Under the pieces are notes generated by a model. It made no database searches. It was not told where the DNA came from and saw only the letters and a list, made by a program, of their open reading frames with translations. A stretch of DNA of 64,000 nt from JAHFUI01 sp039931615 (GTDB lineage: Bacteria; Acidobacteriota; Vicinamibacteria; Vicinamibacterales; CAVVIG01), in NCBI GenBank assembly GCA_039931615.1, contig JBDTRR010000014.1, positions 33,150 to 97,149 on the forward strand. The letters are read 5' to 3'. The stretch's first letter is position 1; each line of letters begins with the position of its first letter. The position numbers were made by a program, and so were the translations under genes. Shown here one piece after another: positions 9,787 to 18,344 of this stretch.

Positions 9787-9815
9787 TCTGATGAACGCCG
9801 CAACACCTTCAGGGA

Positions 9816-11093
9816 TTATCGCGCCGGCACGAAACGCTGGACCCGCTCGCCGTTGAAGACCTCGCCGGTGTAGATATTCCCTTTCGAGTCGACCGCGATC
9901 ATATGCAGGCCGAACCACTGGCCGCCGTTCTCGCCCATGCTGCCCATCTGGCCAACCACCTTGCCATCGTCGCGATTGAGGAACCAGATGTGGTTGTTTG
10001 TCAGGTCGGAGATGTAGAGGAACTTCTGTGCCTTGTCGGGCGAGAAGCCGACACCGCCGGTCGAGCCGCCTTCGCCGGTCGCCGGCGCCAGGATGAACTC
10101 CTTCACGAACGTGCCGTCCTTCCTGGTGACATGGATGCGGTTGGCGTTGCGATCGGCGGCATAGACCAGCCCGTCGTTTGACACGTTGAGCGTCAGGTGC
10201 CCCTTGAACTCCTTCGGCATCGGCCCACCGGGGGTGTAGGCGCGGTCGGCGTCGCTGGTGGTGATCTCCGGGAGTTTGTGGCCGTAGGCGCCCCAGCCGC
10301 GTTTGAAGGCGAGCGTGTCGAGAGCGAAGACCATCACCCGGCCGCCGAGATAGTTGTCCGCCACATAGATCTCGTTGGCGCCTTCATCGAGCCGGATCTC
10401 CTCGATGCCGCCGACAATCATCGGCGTGGCCGGTGGATATTTCGTGCGGAAGGCGGCTCTGGCTGCCGCGCGCGCGGTCTGGTCGACCGGCCCCCGGCCG
10501 GCCGCCGGCGCTGCCGGGAACGTGCCGAGCGGACCGGCGCCGCCGCGCCCCGGCACGCGTACCGGCGCCGCATCGGGTGCGTTGCCCGCCGTGCCGCCGC
10601 CGGAGCCCGGCTCCTGCTCAGGCACCCGAGGCGCCATCCCGACCTGCTTGCCGGTCTTCGGGTCGTACTTACGGACGGTGTCCTGTCCGATGTAGACGAA
10701 GCCCTTGCTGTCGACGTCCAGGCCGTGGCCGATCGACGCGTCGAACGAGCCGATGACGCTGCCGTTCTTGTCGATGTGGATCATCGACGGCGGCCGCACG
10801 CAGCAGTCGGCGGTCGGCGGGTTGAGCTCGGCGTGCAGTTCGAGGTCCCGCAGGTCGCCGGGCCGGTTCAGCACCCAGACATTGTCGTCCTTGTCGACGG
10901 CGAGCCCGGTGATGCCGCCAAGCTTCCATTTGTTCGGCAGCGGCTTCGGCCAGTCCGGGTCGAACCTGTACTTCGGCGCGCCCGAACCCTGCGCGCCCGG
11001 GACGGCGTATTGCGCCAACGCGCCGACCGCGACGAGCGCCAGCAGCACGAGCAGCGAGCGGAGAGACACGAGGCGGCGGACGATGCTGGTCAT
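9816..11093 (-). CDS. Exported NHL-repeat six-bladed beta-propeller protein
   Basis: 425 residues, ATG at 11093, with an N-terminal signal/anchor helix (residues 9-28, LRSLLVLLALVAVGALAQ). The mature part starts with FDPDWPKPLPNKW, shared with the propellers at 11134-12420 and 23148-24437. Repeated NHL-type strands follow (GLAVDKDDNVWVLNR, GLDVDSKGFVYIGQ, YVADNYLGGRV, GNIYTGEVFNGERVQRF). Annotation pipelines often label this family peptidyl-alpha-hydroxyglycine alpha-amidating-lyase-like, but no lyase activity is shown here. A Gly/Pro/Ala-rich insert near 150-200 separates blades. It follows the paralogue at 11134 by 40 bases on the same strand, so the pair is probably one transcript. Confidence 0.82.
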   Translation of the reverse strand: MTSIVRRLVSLRSLLVLLALVAVGALAQYAVPGAQGSGAPKYRFDPDWPKPLPNKWKLGGITGLAVDKDDNVWVLNRPGDLRDLELHAELNPPTADCCVRPPSMIHIDKNGSVIGSFDASIGHGLDVDSKGFVYIGQDTVRKYDPKTGKQVGMAPRVPEQEPGSGGGTAGNAPDAAPVRVPGRGGAGPLGTFPAAPAAGRGPVDQTARAAARAAFRTKYPPATPMIVGGIEEIRLDEGANEIYVADNYLGGRVMVFALDTLAFKRGWGAYGHKLPEITTSDADRAYTPGGPMPKEFKGHLTLNVSNDGLVYAADRNANRIHVTRKDGTFVKEFILAPATGEGGSTGGVGFSPDKAQKFLYISDLTNNHIWFLNRDDGKVVGQMGSMGENGGQWFGLHMIAVDSKGNIYTGEVFNGERVQRFVPAR

Positions 11094-11133
11094 CGGGTCC
11101 TCATCAGCTGGCGTGATCGCGAGGCCGCTCCGT

Positions 11134-12420
11134 CTACCACACGCCCGGCCAGGGTTTGCCCACCAGAAAGTCGGGGTTGGCGCCCTTGCGTGGGGTGTAC
11201 TTCTGGACCCGGCCGGTTCTCACTTCGGCGGTGTAGAGGCTGCCCTCTTTGTCGGTGGCGAATCCGTGCACGCCCCACTGACAGCCCTGACAGGTGCCGA
11301 ATGTTCCCCACGAATACAGGAAATGTCCGTCGGCGTCGTAGGCGAGGAGCTTGTTCGAGCCCTGATCGGCGGCCCAGAGAATGTGGTTGGCGCCCATGTA
11401 GATGCTGTGAATATTCATCGGCGGCCGCGGGCCGAAATCCCACTGGTCGAGAAACTTGCCGTTTTCGTCGAACACCTGCACCCGGCCGTTGTTGCGGTCG
11501 TTGACGTAGACCCGCCGCGTTGTCGGATCGACCGCGATGCCGTGCACGCTGTTGAAGTATCCCGGCCGCTTCTCGTTGGGAGCGGTCCCCTTCTCGCCCC
11601 ACTGCAGCAGCTTCTTGCCGCTCATGTCGTACTTGATGACCCGCGTGCCGTCGTAGCCGTCGGCCAGATACCAGGTGTTGGCATCCATGAAGGCCATGAA
11701 CGTCGGCCGGCTGAAATGCGTGTCGTCGGTGCCCGGCACCCCGGGCGTGCCGAGCGTCAGGAGCCGCTTCTTGCCGTCATGGCTGAACTTGCTGACGAAG
11801 TGATTGTCGGCATCGACGATCCAGATGTTCTTTTCCGGATCGTAGGGGCTGATCTCCACGTCATGCGGCCGGCCCCAGATCGAGTCCCATTGCGACCAGT
11901 CTTCGATCATCTTGCCGTTGCGATCGAACACCACGATGACGTGCTCCCAGCGCCAGTCGACGCCGGGCCGGCCGCTGCTGCCGTTGGCGGCCGCCTTGCC
12001 TCCACTCGGCGTGGCGCCGGCGGTTTCGCGCAGGGGCAAGCCGCCGCCGACCGGAAATTTGAGGCCAGGCCCGATCTGGGGCAGCCAGGTGGTCCCCCTG
12101 AGACCGGTCGGGAGCACCGGGAGTTCGCCCTTCTGCGTCACGAAGATACGGTCAGGACTCTCGGCAAACACGTCGGTGGCTTGCGACCAGGTCCACCCCT
12201 CGTGATTGGGAAGGCTCTCGGCCAGCGGCTTCGGCCATTGCTGGACCGGATCGTAGGGGCCGAACACGTCCTGCCCGCCCTTGAGTCCCGGGATGGCCGC
12301 GAACCCCTCGCCGGCGGTCTTCTTCTGCTGCCCCTGGACAATCCCCAGCCGGTTGCTGACCAGGATGACCGCCAGCAACGCGATACCGACGGCCGCAGTC
12401 TTCAGCGTTCGTGATTTCAT
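11134..12420 (-). CDS. Exported NHL-repeat beta-propeller protein
   Basis: 428 residues from the ATG at 12420, which has GGAGG nine bases upstream and a signal peptide (KSRTLKTAAVGIALLAVILV); a longer frame upstream has no such support. The mature protein begins with a YDPVQQWPKPL segment, then NHL/SMP-30-type blades: DVEISPYDPEKNIWIVDADN, TWYLADGYDGTRVIKYD, GIAVDPTTRRVYVNDRNN, ILWAADQGSNKLLAYD, and a closing GSLYTAEVRTGRVQKY. It is the upstream partner of the gene at 9816 and a paralogue of the one at 23148. Probably a periplasmic or secreted ligand-binding or lyase-like propeller; substrate unknown. Confidence 0.82.
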   Translation of the reverse strand: MKSRTLKTAAVGIALLAVILVSNRLGIVQGQQKKTAGEGFAAIPGLKGGQDVFGPYDPVQQWPKPLAESLPNHEGWTWSQATDVFAESPDRIFVTQKGELPVLPTGLRGTTWLPQIGPGLKFPVGGGLPLRETAGATPSGGKAAANGSSGRPGVDWRWEHVIVVFDRNGKMIEDWSQWDSIWGRPHDVEISPYDPEKNIWIVDADNHFVSKFSHDGKKRLLTLGTPGVPGTDDTHFSRPTFMAFMDANTWYLADGYDGTRVIKYDMSGKKLLQWGEKGTAPNEKRPGYFNSVHGIAVDPTTRRVYVNDRNNGRVQVFDENGKFLDQWDFGPRPPMNIHSIYMGANHILWAADQGSNKLLAYDADGHFLYSWGTFGTCQGCQWGVHGFATDKEGSLYTAEVRTGRVQKYTPRKGANPDFLVGKPWPGVW

Positions 12421-12836
12421 ATCGGTGCCTCCGCGGCTCCCGCCGGACGTGTGGCCGGCCAGGGATCGCGTCAAGCTCCAGCGACAATCGCCCGTGGCAG
12501 ACTCGTCAGACGGCAAACCGCGCCAACCATACGCCCGCCGCACTATTCAGTCAATCGCGGCGCGACGCGTCGAGATGTACCCGGCGCACGGAGTACCTCG
12601 AGGTCGTCGATGCTGGCGGAGTCGGACGCCCCGCGGCCCCTCGTACGTGGGATCCGGCTTCAGCCGGATTTGATCCGTAGTCCGACTGAAGTCGGACGCC
12701 ACGTACGGGGAGTCGGACGCCGCAGACGATGCCGCGAGCGTGGATGCTGACGAGATGTAGTATTTCTGGTGTGTCATTTGAATGGAGCACGATCCCGGTG
12801 ATCGGCTGATGCGCCGGATTTTCGAACGGTGAATCG
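12421..12836. other. Intergenic region carrying a paired palindromic repeat
   Basis: About 415 bases between divergent genes. The only clear structure is the inverted-repeat unit at 12643-12706, plus an extra half copy (AGTCGGACGCC) just after it. Confidence 0.6.
12643..12706. repeat. Paired hairpin repeat bounded by GTACGTGG/CCACGTAC
   Basis: Two hairpins, ATCCGGCT/AGCCGGAT (12652-12669) and GTCCGACT/AGTCGGAC (12680-12697), lie inside outer arms GTACGTGG (12643-12650) and CCACGTAC (12699-12706). The same layout recurs at 19385-19486 and as a half unit at 35379-35408, so this is a dispersed REP-like family. Confidence 0.75.
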
Positions 12837-13175
12837 ATGGATCGAGCGGGCTCGGATCGCCTGTCCTCCGGCCGGCAAGGAGAACGCAAGACGCGGCAGT
12901 TCTGCCGACAGGTGCAGCGCACATTGAATCTCGCGCTCGCCGACGGCAGTGTCGACGAAGGCTTGAGCGACCTGTTCGTCGAGGCCGTCTCGCCAGCGCC
13001 GGACTCCGGGCACCTGTTGGTCCACGTCGTCATTCCTCCAGACCGAAGTGTCGCCGACGCCCTCGCCGCGCTGCGGCGGGATGCGCCGCGCCTTCGCTCG
13101 GAAGTCGCCATGGCCATCACGCGGAAACGAGCGCCGGAGCTGTCTTTCGTGCCGGCCTTCCCCGACCCACATTGA
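12837..13175 (+). CDS. RbfA-like (ribosome-binding factor A) small protein
   Basis: 112 residues. The pattern RQVQRTLNLALAD, then a VEAVSPAPDSGHLLVHVVIP strand pair, an ALAALRRDAPRLRSEVA helix and RKRAPELSFVP matches the order of conserved elements in RbfA (helix, LxxVxVSPDLRHAxVYVS, LRRxLAxRLxLRxxPELxF). RbfA binds the 30S subunit during 16S rRNA maturation. This copy is outside the usual infB/truB context, lacks the usual N-terminal start and ends in a short polar tail, so it may be a divergent paralogue with another job. ATG at 12837 has only weak Shine-Dalgarno support. Confidence 0.5.
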   Translation: MDRAGSDRLSSGRQGERKTRQFCRQVQRTLNLALADGSVDEGLSDLFVEAVSPAPDSGHLLVHVVIPPDRSVADALAALRRDAPRLRSEVAMAITRKRAPELSFVPAFPDPH

Positions 13176-13251
13176 CGCCCGGTGCGCCAGGCGGTTTGAT
13201 GCCGATGTGCACTCGGGTTTTCGGCGGGATGCTGCGACGCCGTATCCGAGC

Positions 13252-13347
13252 GTCAGCGTGACCGTCACCGACGCGAGCGCCGGATTCTGGCAGAAGCTGG
13301 GATTCGACGTCCTGCCCGTCTACCTGATGCTCAAGAGCCGGCTCTGA
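13252..13347 (+). pseudogene. C-terminal remnant of a GNAT-like acetyltransferase
   Basis: The last about 30 residues of this frame (VTVTDASAGFWQKLGF, then DVLPVYLMLKS) resemble the end of GNAT acetyltransferases, where a FYxxLGF motif precedes the last strand. Upstream the same frame loses coding character and overlaps the RbfA-like gene out of frame, so only a fragment remains. Confidence 0.35.
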
Positions 13348-13403
13348 CCGGGGCGGATCCCGATGACTCACCCCCACCGCGGCTGCCCGGCCGCGACGAT
13401 TGT

Positions 13404-14351
13404 TCAGGGACCGAACGTGAACACGAATGCCCGCAGGCCGGGGTCGCTCGCGACCAGCGTCAGCACGTGACGTCGCTTGGACGCATTGGCGATCAGGCGA
13501 ACCATTCCCGACCGATCGAAGCGCGCCACGCCATCCGGGCCGACGTCTGATCCGCGCGCTTCGTCGACCGGCTTGCCGTCGAGCAGTACCGTGACCGCCG
13601 CACTCCCCGACTGCCCCGGCGCCATCACCAGGTTCACTTCACCAGCCGTGAAGGGAAGGACGATCCTGCCGGTGCCCTTGCGGAGCTCGACATACTGGTT
13701 GCTGTTTCGCCACTCGCCCTCCAGCCGCATCGCGCCCGGCTCGCGCCGGTCGGTGCCAACGTAGGTCTCGCCGGTGATCCCGGCGTAGGAGGGCTCACCG
13801 GTCTTTGCAAACGCGATCGCTTCGGGGCTGACCGCCGGCAGCTGGATCCCGGGTTCTGCCGCTGCCAGCAGACGCCGGATCTCCCTCTCGATTTCGTCGT
13901 AGCGCCCCTCCCCCACCCATCGCTTCACCAATCGTCCCTGCTGATCGTAGAGATACTTCGCCGGCCAGGCGTCGTTTTCAAACGCCCGCCACGTCGCGAA
14001 GTCATTGTCGATCGCGATCGGATGGATCAGCCCATGATCGCGAATCCCACGGTCGATGTTCGCGGGTTGCTTGCCGAACTCGAACTCGGGCGCGTGCACA
14101 CCGACCACGACCAGGCCAAGCGTCGCGTACTGCCGATGCCACGCCTTCACATAGGGCGAGGTACGAATCCAGTTGATGCAGGTGTATTCCCAGAAGTCGA
14201 CCAGCACGATCTTCCCGCGCAGCGCGTCCGCAGTGAGCGGCGGCGAGTTCACCCAGCGGTTCGCCTTGAAGGCCGGCAGGCGGCCAGCCGCGCTGGCGAC
14301 ACACGAACCAACGACGGCGCCGAGAAACAGCAGCGGCAGCATGACTCTCAT
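13404..14351 (-). CDS. Exported thioredoxin-like (TlpA/DipZ C-terminal type) protein, CxxC altered
   Basis: 315 residues from the ATG at 14351 (GGAG nine bases upstream); a TTG 24 bases earlier is less likely. The signal peptide is MRVMLPLLFLGAVVGSCV. A redoxin domain follows: LRGKIVLVDFWEYTCINW at about 45-61, then SPYVKAW, VVGVHAPEFEF, DNDFATWRAF and WPAKYLYDQQG. The C-terminal half (from about 170) matches the beta-rich extension of DipZ-type proteins (YVGTDRREPG, GEWRNSNQYVEL, VNLVMAPGQSG). Relatives carry TCINC at the active site; here the second cysteine is Trp61, leaving only Cys58. It may therefore act as a single-cysteine redoxin or have lost disulfide activity. Confidence 0.82.
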   Translation of the reverse strand: MRVMLPLLFLGAVVGSCVASAAGRLPAFKANRWVNSPPLTADALRGKIVLVDFWEYTCINWIRTSPYVKAWHRQYATLGLVVVGVHAPEFEFGKQPANIDRGIRDHGLIHPIAIDNDFATWRAFENDAWPAKYLYDQQGRLVKRWVGEGRYDEIEREIRRLLAAAEPGIQLPAVSPEAIAFAKTGEPSYAGITGETYVGTDRREPGAMRLEGEWRNSNQYVELRKGTGRIVLPFTAGEVNLVMAPGQSGSAAVTVLLDGKPVDEARGSDVGPDGVARFDRSGMVRLIANASKRRHVLTLVASDPGLRAFVFTFGP

Positions 14352-14420
14352 GACGTATTGCTCCAGCGTGATCAAACGTTAAGCCCGTGCGCCGATCACA
14401 CGACACGCGTGAACCCGAAT

Positions 14421-14708
14421 CTATTGGACGATGGTATCGGGGATCTTCTGGCCGCGGTCCTCGCGACCGGCACCGCTGCCGGCCAGGCTCAGGGTCAGCG
14501 CGGCGGCTGACATCGGCCTCGCCAGGGTGAACGACTGTCCCGCCCAGAGGGGAGAAAAGTCATCGCGGCCGGCGGCCTCGGCGGCGCGTCGCAGCGGACC
14601 CAACGCGTCACTCGCGGTCGGAGTCGTGGCGCCGGCCATCGGCGCCTGGATGATTGGCAGCGCGATGCCGAAGAGATCGATCAGTCTTGTGTCAATGGGC
14701 ACGTGCAT
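14421..14708 (-). pseudogene. Nitronate monooxygenase remnant with large internal deletion
   Basis: 95-codon open frame that joins two distant parts of a nitronate monooxygenase (2-nitropropane dioxygenase family). Residues 10-28 (DLFGIALPIIQAPMAGATT) are the family's N-terminus with the FMN-binding QAPMAG motif. From about residue 33 the sequence is the family's C-terminus (LGPLRRAAEAAGRDDFSPLW, AGQSFTLARPM). Roughly 250-300 residues of TIM barrel are missing, so the product cannot be an active enzyme. The deletion left the frame open. Confidence 0.7.
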
Positions 14709-14730
14709 GGCTCCACTCCCCTTCGCCCAC

Positions 14731-14908
14731 GGCTGAAGGCACCACCGGCGTCTCCTGGTTGGTCGAGCTTGGCGGAAGAGACCCCAACCGGATCACGCGG
14801 CTGGGCAACTGCGAGGACGTCTACATCAGGACGTCAGCCGGTTGGCGCTTCAAGACCCGGACGCATTCCCGCGCCCCCAACGGCACGGTGCCGGCGCCGG
14901 TCAAGTAG
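14731..14908 (+). pseudogene. C-terminal remnant of a SnoaL-like protein
   Basis: About 58 codons ending TAG at 14908. GNCEDVYIRTSAGWRFKTRTH matches the final strands of SnoaL-like/NTF2-fold proteins (YEDxYVKTxxGWRFKSRxH). The N-terminal two thirds of the fold are absent, and the left boundary is uncertain. It converges on the VOC gene, overlapping its end by a few bases. Confidence 0.5.
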
Positions 14909-15269
14909 CTGCGATGGCGAGCGGATGGCGAGGCTGATAGACCATCGCCTTGGTACCGCCCGGCAGACTCATCATCGACGTCACGCCCCAGCGCTGATCG
15001 ATCGGCTCACCCTCGATGGTCACGCCTTTCGCGCGCAACTCGCGAACGGTCGCGTGAATGTCGTCACAGATGAACGCGATCTGGTGGAGCTTCGGTTCAT
15101 CGGGCGGACCTTCGGCTGGATGGATGCCCATTTCCGCAGGCGGCAGCGCGAAGATCAGCCAGCCGTCGCCGGCGTCGACGTACTTGAATCCGAACACGTC
15201 GCGCAGCATCGCCCGCAGGGCTTCCGGCTCCGACGTATACAGCAGCGCATGAGTCCCGAGAATCGCCAT
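14901..15269 (-). CDS. VOC (glyoxalase/bleomycin-resistance) family protein
   Basis: 122 residues from the ATG at 15269, which has GGAGG seven bases upstream; a longer in-frame start lacks this. One complete VOC domain: a first beta-alpha-beta module (AILGTHALLYTSEPEALRAM, then FGFKYVDAGDGWLIFALP) and a second (HQIAFICDDIHATVREL, then GVTIEGEPIDQRWGVTSMMS, LPGGTKAMVY). His7, Glu47, His64 and a late acidic residue are candidate metal ligands by family analogy. Such proteins include lyases, dioxygenases and resistance proteins; the substrate cannot be told. Cytoplasmic. The methyltransferase gene upstream ends 31 bases before it on the same strand. Confidence 0.82.
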   Translation of the reverse strand: MAILGTHALLYTSEPEALRAMLRDVFGFKYVDAGDGWLIFALPPAEMGIHPAEGPPDEPKLHQIAFICDDIHATVRELRAKGVTIEGEPIDQRWGVTSMMSLPGGTKAMVYQPRHPLAIAAT

Positions 15270-15300
15270 TGACAGCCTCCACTTCGCAAAGACGCGCGGC

Positions 15301-16182
15301 TTATCGTTGCGGCGCCGGCAGCGCCGTCGCCGTCCATTCGACGACCTGACCATCGACCGTCGCGCTCATCCGCATCCGGTTCCCCTCGACGCGTCCCGTA
15401 TAGGGCGTCTTGCCGACCGTGATCGAGATATGTTCGCCGCGCAGCCGTCCGTTCTCGATCGGCTCCTTCCCGAGCGTACCCGTCACCATCTGGAACTTCT
15501 GGGTCAGCGTCAGATCGCCTTTCGGCGTCCGCCACGTGCCGCCGACGGGGGCCGGCACGATCCACATCAGCGCCGTGCACCAGCGTTCGCACGGCTCGAT
15601 GGCGACCGACTCGTCCGGCTGCCAGTCGGCAATCGCGAACGTGTTGGCGACGATGCGGGTGCCCGGCTTCATGGCAAGAAAGGTTGGCCGCAGCCGCAGG
15701 TTCATCGACGGCAGCAGGAAGGTCGTGACCACCGTGGCGTCCGAGAAGTCGGTCTCGAAGATATCGCCGCGAACGAATCTGGTGAGCCGGCCGACGCCGG
15801 CCTCTGCCGCCTTGCGCTTCGCAAACTCGACCAGGCCGCGGTCGTACTCGATGCCGCGCGCGCGGGCGCCCCGCTGCGCGGCCGCAATCACCAGGACGCC
15901 GTCGCCGGAACCGAGGTCGACGAGCCGATCCTTCGGTGTGAGCCCCGCCAGGTCGAGCATCTTCTCGACCAGCGCCGGCGGAGTCGGCACCCACTGGACG
16001 TCCTTGCCAGGCTGGTTCAGCCGCGGCGCCTCGGGCTGGCCGCCCGCCTGCCCTGCCCCGGCGGAGCTGGCCGTCACCCAGATGAAGACGATGCAGCCGA
16101 TGACGCGGCCGAAGGCCGACGGGAAGTCACCGCGCCCACGGGCCTGACGATGATTGACGGGTGTGAGCAATGGATGCCGCAT
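15301..16182 (-). CDS. SAM-dependent methyltransferase with an N-terminal signal/anchor
   Basis: 293 residues. A hydrophobic N-terminal segment (about 26-44, VIGCIVFIWVTASSAGAG) looks like a signal peptide or anchor. The class I methyltransferase core follows: VPTPPALVEKMLDLAGL at about 66-82, motif I LVDLGSGDG near 88-96, acidic residue of motif II in IEYD near 112, motif III region VRGDIFETDF, then TTFLLPSMNLRL. The last 100 residues form a beta-rich tail. SAM is normally cytoplasmic, so an exported enzyme would be odd; the N-terminus more likely anchors a cytoplasm-facing domain, or the true start lies downstream. Substrate unknown. Lies just upstream of the VOC gene. Confidence 0.8.
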   Translation of the reverse strand: MRHPLLTPVNHRQARGRGDFPSAFGRVIGCIVFIWVTASSAGAGQAGGQPEAPRLNQPGKDVQWVPTPPALVEKMLDLAGLTPKDRLVDLGSGDGVLVIAAAQRGARARGIEYDRGLVEFAKRKAAEAGVGRLTRFVRGDIFETDFSDATVVTTFLLPSMNLRLRPTFLAMKPGTRIVANTFAIADWQPDESVAIEPCERWCTALMWIVPAPVGGTWRTPKGDLTLTQKFQMVTGTLGKEPIENGRLRGEHISITVGKTPYTGRVEGNRMRMSATVDGQVVEWTATALPAPQR

Positions 16183-16223
16183 GACGGTCCGTTTCCAATC
16201 GGCCTCTAAGGACCAATGCCGCG

Positions 16224-16964
16224 TCAGGGAGGCGGCCGCATCGCCTCCAGACGATTGGTTGCCACCATGATGTCACGCTTCAGACGGCCGATCATTTCGC
16301 GCACCAGGTCCTTGCCCTCCGCCGCGGCCTTGTCGACAATCCCCTTCAACTGCCACAACGGCGTGTCCTTCAGAACCGAGAGTTCGCGGTCGAGCATGTC
16401 GAGCTGTTGCTCGATCTGCGCGACTCGCCGTACCAGACGCAGCCGCATCGCCTCGGGATCCCTTCCCGGCACCGCTTCGGGACTTCGCTCCCAGGCTTGA
16501 AGAATCAAGCGGAGCTGCTCCTCATCGCCCCGGGCGTACGCGCGGTTGGCTTCGACCATCAGGGCGTGGCGCCGGTCCCGGGTGGACTCATCGCTGGCCA
16601 GGTCGGGATGAATGGCCTTCGCGACGTCGCGAAACAGGTTGCGAACGGCGTCAGACGTGTATCGCGGCAGTGGCGTCGGCCTGGCGGCAGCGGGCGCGCG
16701 ATCCGGACCATCGGAGACGGTCTCCGCCCGCTTCGCCAGCTCGCCCAGTTCGGCCTCGGCAATCGCGGCCTCGATCTGCTCGAGCTGCTCGTGCAGCAGG
16801 CCGACCTGCCGGCGGTACCTGATCCTGAACACCTCGAGCTCCGATTGCACCCGGGCGATCTCGGCGTCACGCTCGCCAAGCCTGGCTTCGAGCTCGGCCA
16901 CCTGCGAGTGCAGCCGTTCCTGGTCGTCGCCCTCGCGCTTGTCCGGGCGGACAAGGGTGCTCAC
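16224..16964 (-). CDS. Coiled-coil J-domain protein
   Basis: 246 residues, cytoplasmic. Residues 10-75 form a heptad-rich coiled coil (ERLHSQVAELEARLGERDAE, then similar heptads). A short J-domain-like segment follows at about 104-155 with the HPD signature at 119-121 (VAKAIHPDLASDES, then ANRAYARGD). A second helical/coiled region (166-225) ends the protein. J-domains stimulate DnaK ATPase, so this may recruit DnaK to a specific client. The architecture of coil, J-domain, coil is not that of DnaJ or CbpA. It is divergent from the PQQ dehydrogenase at 17057. Confidence 0.75.
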   Translation of the reverse strand: MSTLVRPDKREGDDQERLHSQVAELEARLGERDAEIARVQSELEVFRIRYRRQVGLLHEQLEQIEAAIAEAELGELAKRAETVSDGPDRAPAAARPTPLPRYTSDAVRNLFRDVAKAIHPDLASDESTRDRRHALMVEANRAYARGDEEQLRLILQAWERSPEAVPGRDPEAMRLRLVRRVAQIEQQLDMLDRELSVLKDTPLWQLKGIVDKAAAEGKDLVREMIGRLKRDIMVATNRLEAMRPPP

Positions 16965-17056
16965 GCCAAAATGATAGCGGATGACCCGGGCTTGATGCGG
17001 TGCGGAGCGCCGGCGGGCCGTATACTAGCGCGTGAAATGAAGAACGAGGAGATTCG

Positions 17057-18340
17057 ATGATGCAGCTGTCGGCAACCCATCGGCGAGCGTGGGCGATCGG
17101 GCTTGGTGTCGTGTGCGCATGCGTCGCCCTGCCACGGCCCGGAACGGCCCAACAGACGGTCCCGTTCGAGAACGGTTCACCCATCGCGCCGGCCGGATTC
17201 GAGCCGCAACCGATTCCTGCCGCACCGATTGAGTACGACACCGCGGAGGTGATGCGGATCCGCGTCGTCCCCGTCGCCGGCGGACTCGCCAATCCGTGGA
17301 GCCTGGCGTTCCTTCCTGACGGCACCATGCTGGTCACGGAGAAGGAGGGACGCCTGCGGATCATCCGCCACGATGTGCTCGACCCCAAGCCCGTCCCCGG
17401 CGTCCCGGCCGTGCGCGTCCAGGGCCGATCGGGACTGATGGAGGTCCTGCCGCATCCGCAGTTTGCCACCAACCGCTTCATCTATTTCTCGTATCTGAAG
17501 CCGGTCGGCGCCGAACGGCAGGCGGCGTTGACCATCGCGCGCGGCCGCTTCGATGGCGCGGCCATCACGGATCTCACGGACATCTTCAGCTGCGGCGCCG
17601 GCGTCAGCGGGCCGTCGCGGCTGGCGTGGGGACGTGACGGCAAGCTCTACGTCACCACTCCCAGCGGCGGCAGCGGGAACGGCTCACAGGATCCGGACAG
17701 TCTCTCGGGCAAGGTGCTCCGCCTCAACGACGACGGCTCCGTTCCGCAGGACAACCCGTTCGTCGGACGGGCCGGCCACAAGCCGGAGGTGTTCACGCTC
17801 GGGCACCGCAACTCACTGGGGCTGGCGGCGCATCCGACGACCGGCGAAATGTGGCAGAGCGAAATGGGTCCGAATGGCGGCGACGAGATCAACATCCTGA
17901 AGCCCGGCGCCAACTACGGCTGGCCGATCGTGAGCCTTGGACGCAGCTACCCCGGACCGTGGCAGTCGGACGCCTTCTCGAAGCAGGGAATCGAGTCGCC
18001 GGTCGTCTACTGGATGCCGGCCATCTCCCTGTCCGGGATGGCTTTCTATACGGGCAACAAGCTCCCGAGATGGAAGGGCGATATCTTCGTCGGCGGGCAA
18101 CGGACCGGCGAGATCCCTGGAACGGGCCATCTCGAGCGAGTCCTCGTCAACGACAAGCTGGAGGAGCTCCGCCGAGAGGCGCTGCTGGTGCCGCTGCGGA
18201 TGCGCATCCGCGACGTCAGGCAGGGGCCCGACGAGCTGATCTACGTACTGGTCGATCACGAGAACGGCGGCGTCCTGCGGATCGAACCGTCCGCCACGAC
18301 GCAGAAACCGACGACCTCGCCGTCGCGGCCGCCGCGCTGA
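17057..18340 (+). CDS. Soluble PQQ-dependent aldose sugar dehydrogenase
   Basis: 427 residues, exported. The ATG at 17057 has GAGGAG eight bases upstream; a TATACT at 17021-17026 may be the -10 box. Signal peptide about residues 1-34. The six-bladed GDH-B/YliI-type propeller begins VAGGLANPWSLAFLPDG and contains MLVTEKEGRLRII, GLMEVLPHPQFATN, FTLGHRNSLGLAAHP, MWQSEMGPNGGDEIN and NYGWPIVSLG. The RNS and EMGPNGGDE segments carry PQQ and calcium ligands in known structures. It oxidises aldose sugars in the periplasm and passes electrons to a carrier. An SDR gene starts four bases after its stop, so the two are translationally coupled. Confidence 0.9.
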   Translation: MMQLSATHRRAWAIGLGVVCACVALPRPGTAQQTVPFENGSPIAPAGFEPQPIPAAPIEYDTAEVMRIRVVPVAGGLANPWSLAFLPDGTMLVTEKEGRLRIIRHDVLDPKPVPGVPAVRVQGRSGLMEVLPHPQFATNRFIYFSYLKPVGAERQAALTIARGRFDGAAITDLTDIFSCGAGVSGPSRLAWGRDGKLYVTTPSGGSGNGSQDPDSLSGKVLRLNDDGSVPQDNPFVGRAGHKPEVFTLGHRNSLGLAAHPTTGEMWQSEMGPNGGDEINILKPGANYGWPIVSLGRSYPGPWQSDAFSKQGIESPVVYWMPAISLSGMAFYTGNKLPRWKGDIFVGGQRTGEIPGTGHLERVLVNDKLEELRREALLVPLRMRIRDVRQGPDELIYVLVDHENGGVLRIEPSATTQKPTTSPSRPPR

Positions 18341-18344
18341 CCTC

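Noticed and set aside
16992..17026. TTGATG ... TATACT as a promoter for the PQQ sugar dehydrogenase
   Set aside because: Spacing of 23 bases between the boxes is too wide for a sigma-70 promoter; only the -10 is plausible.
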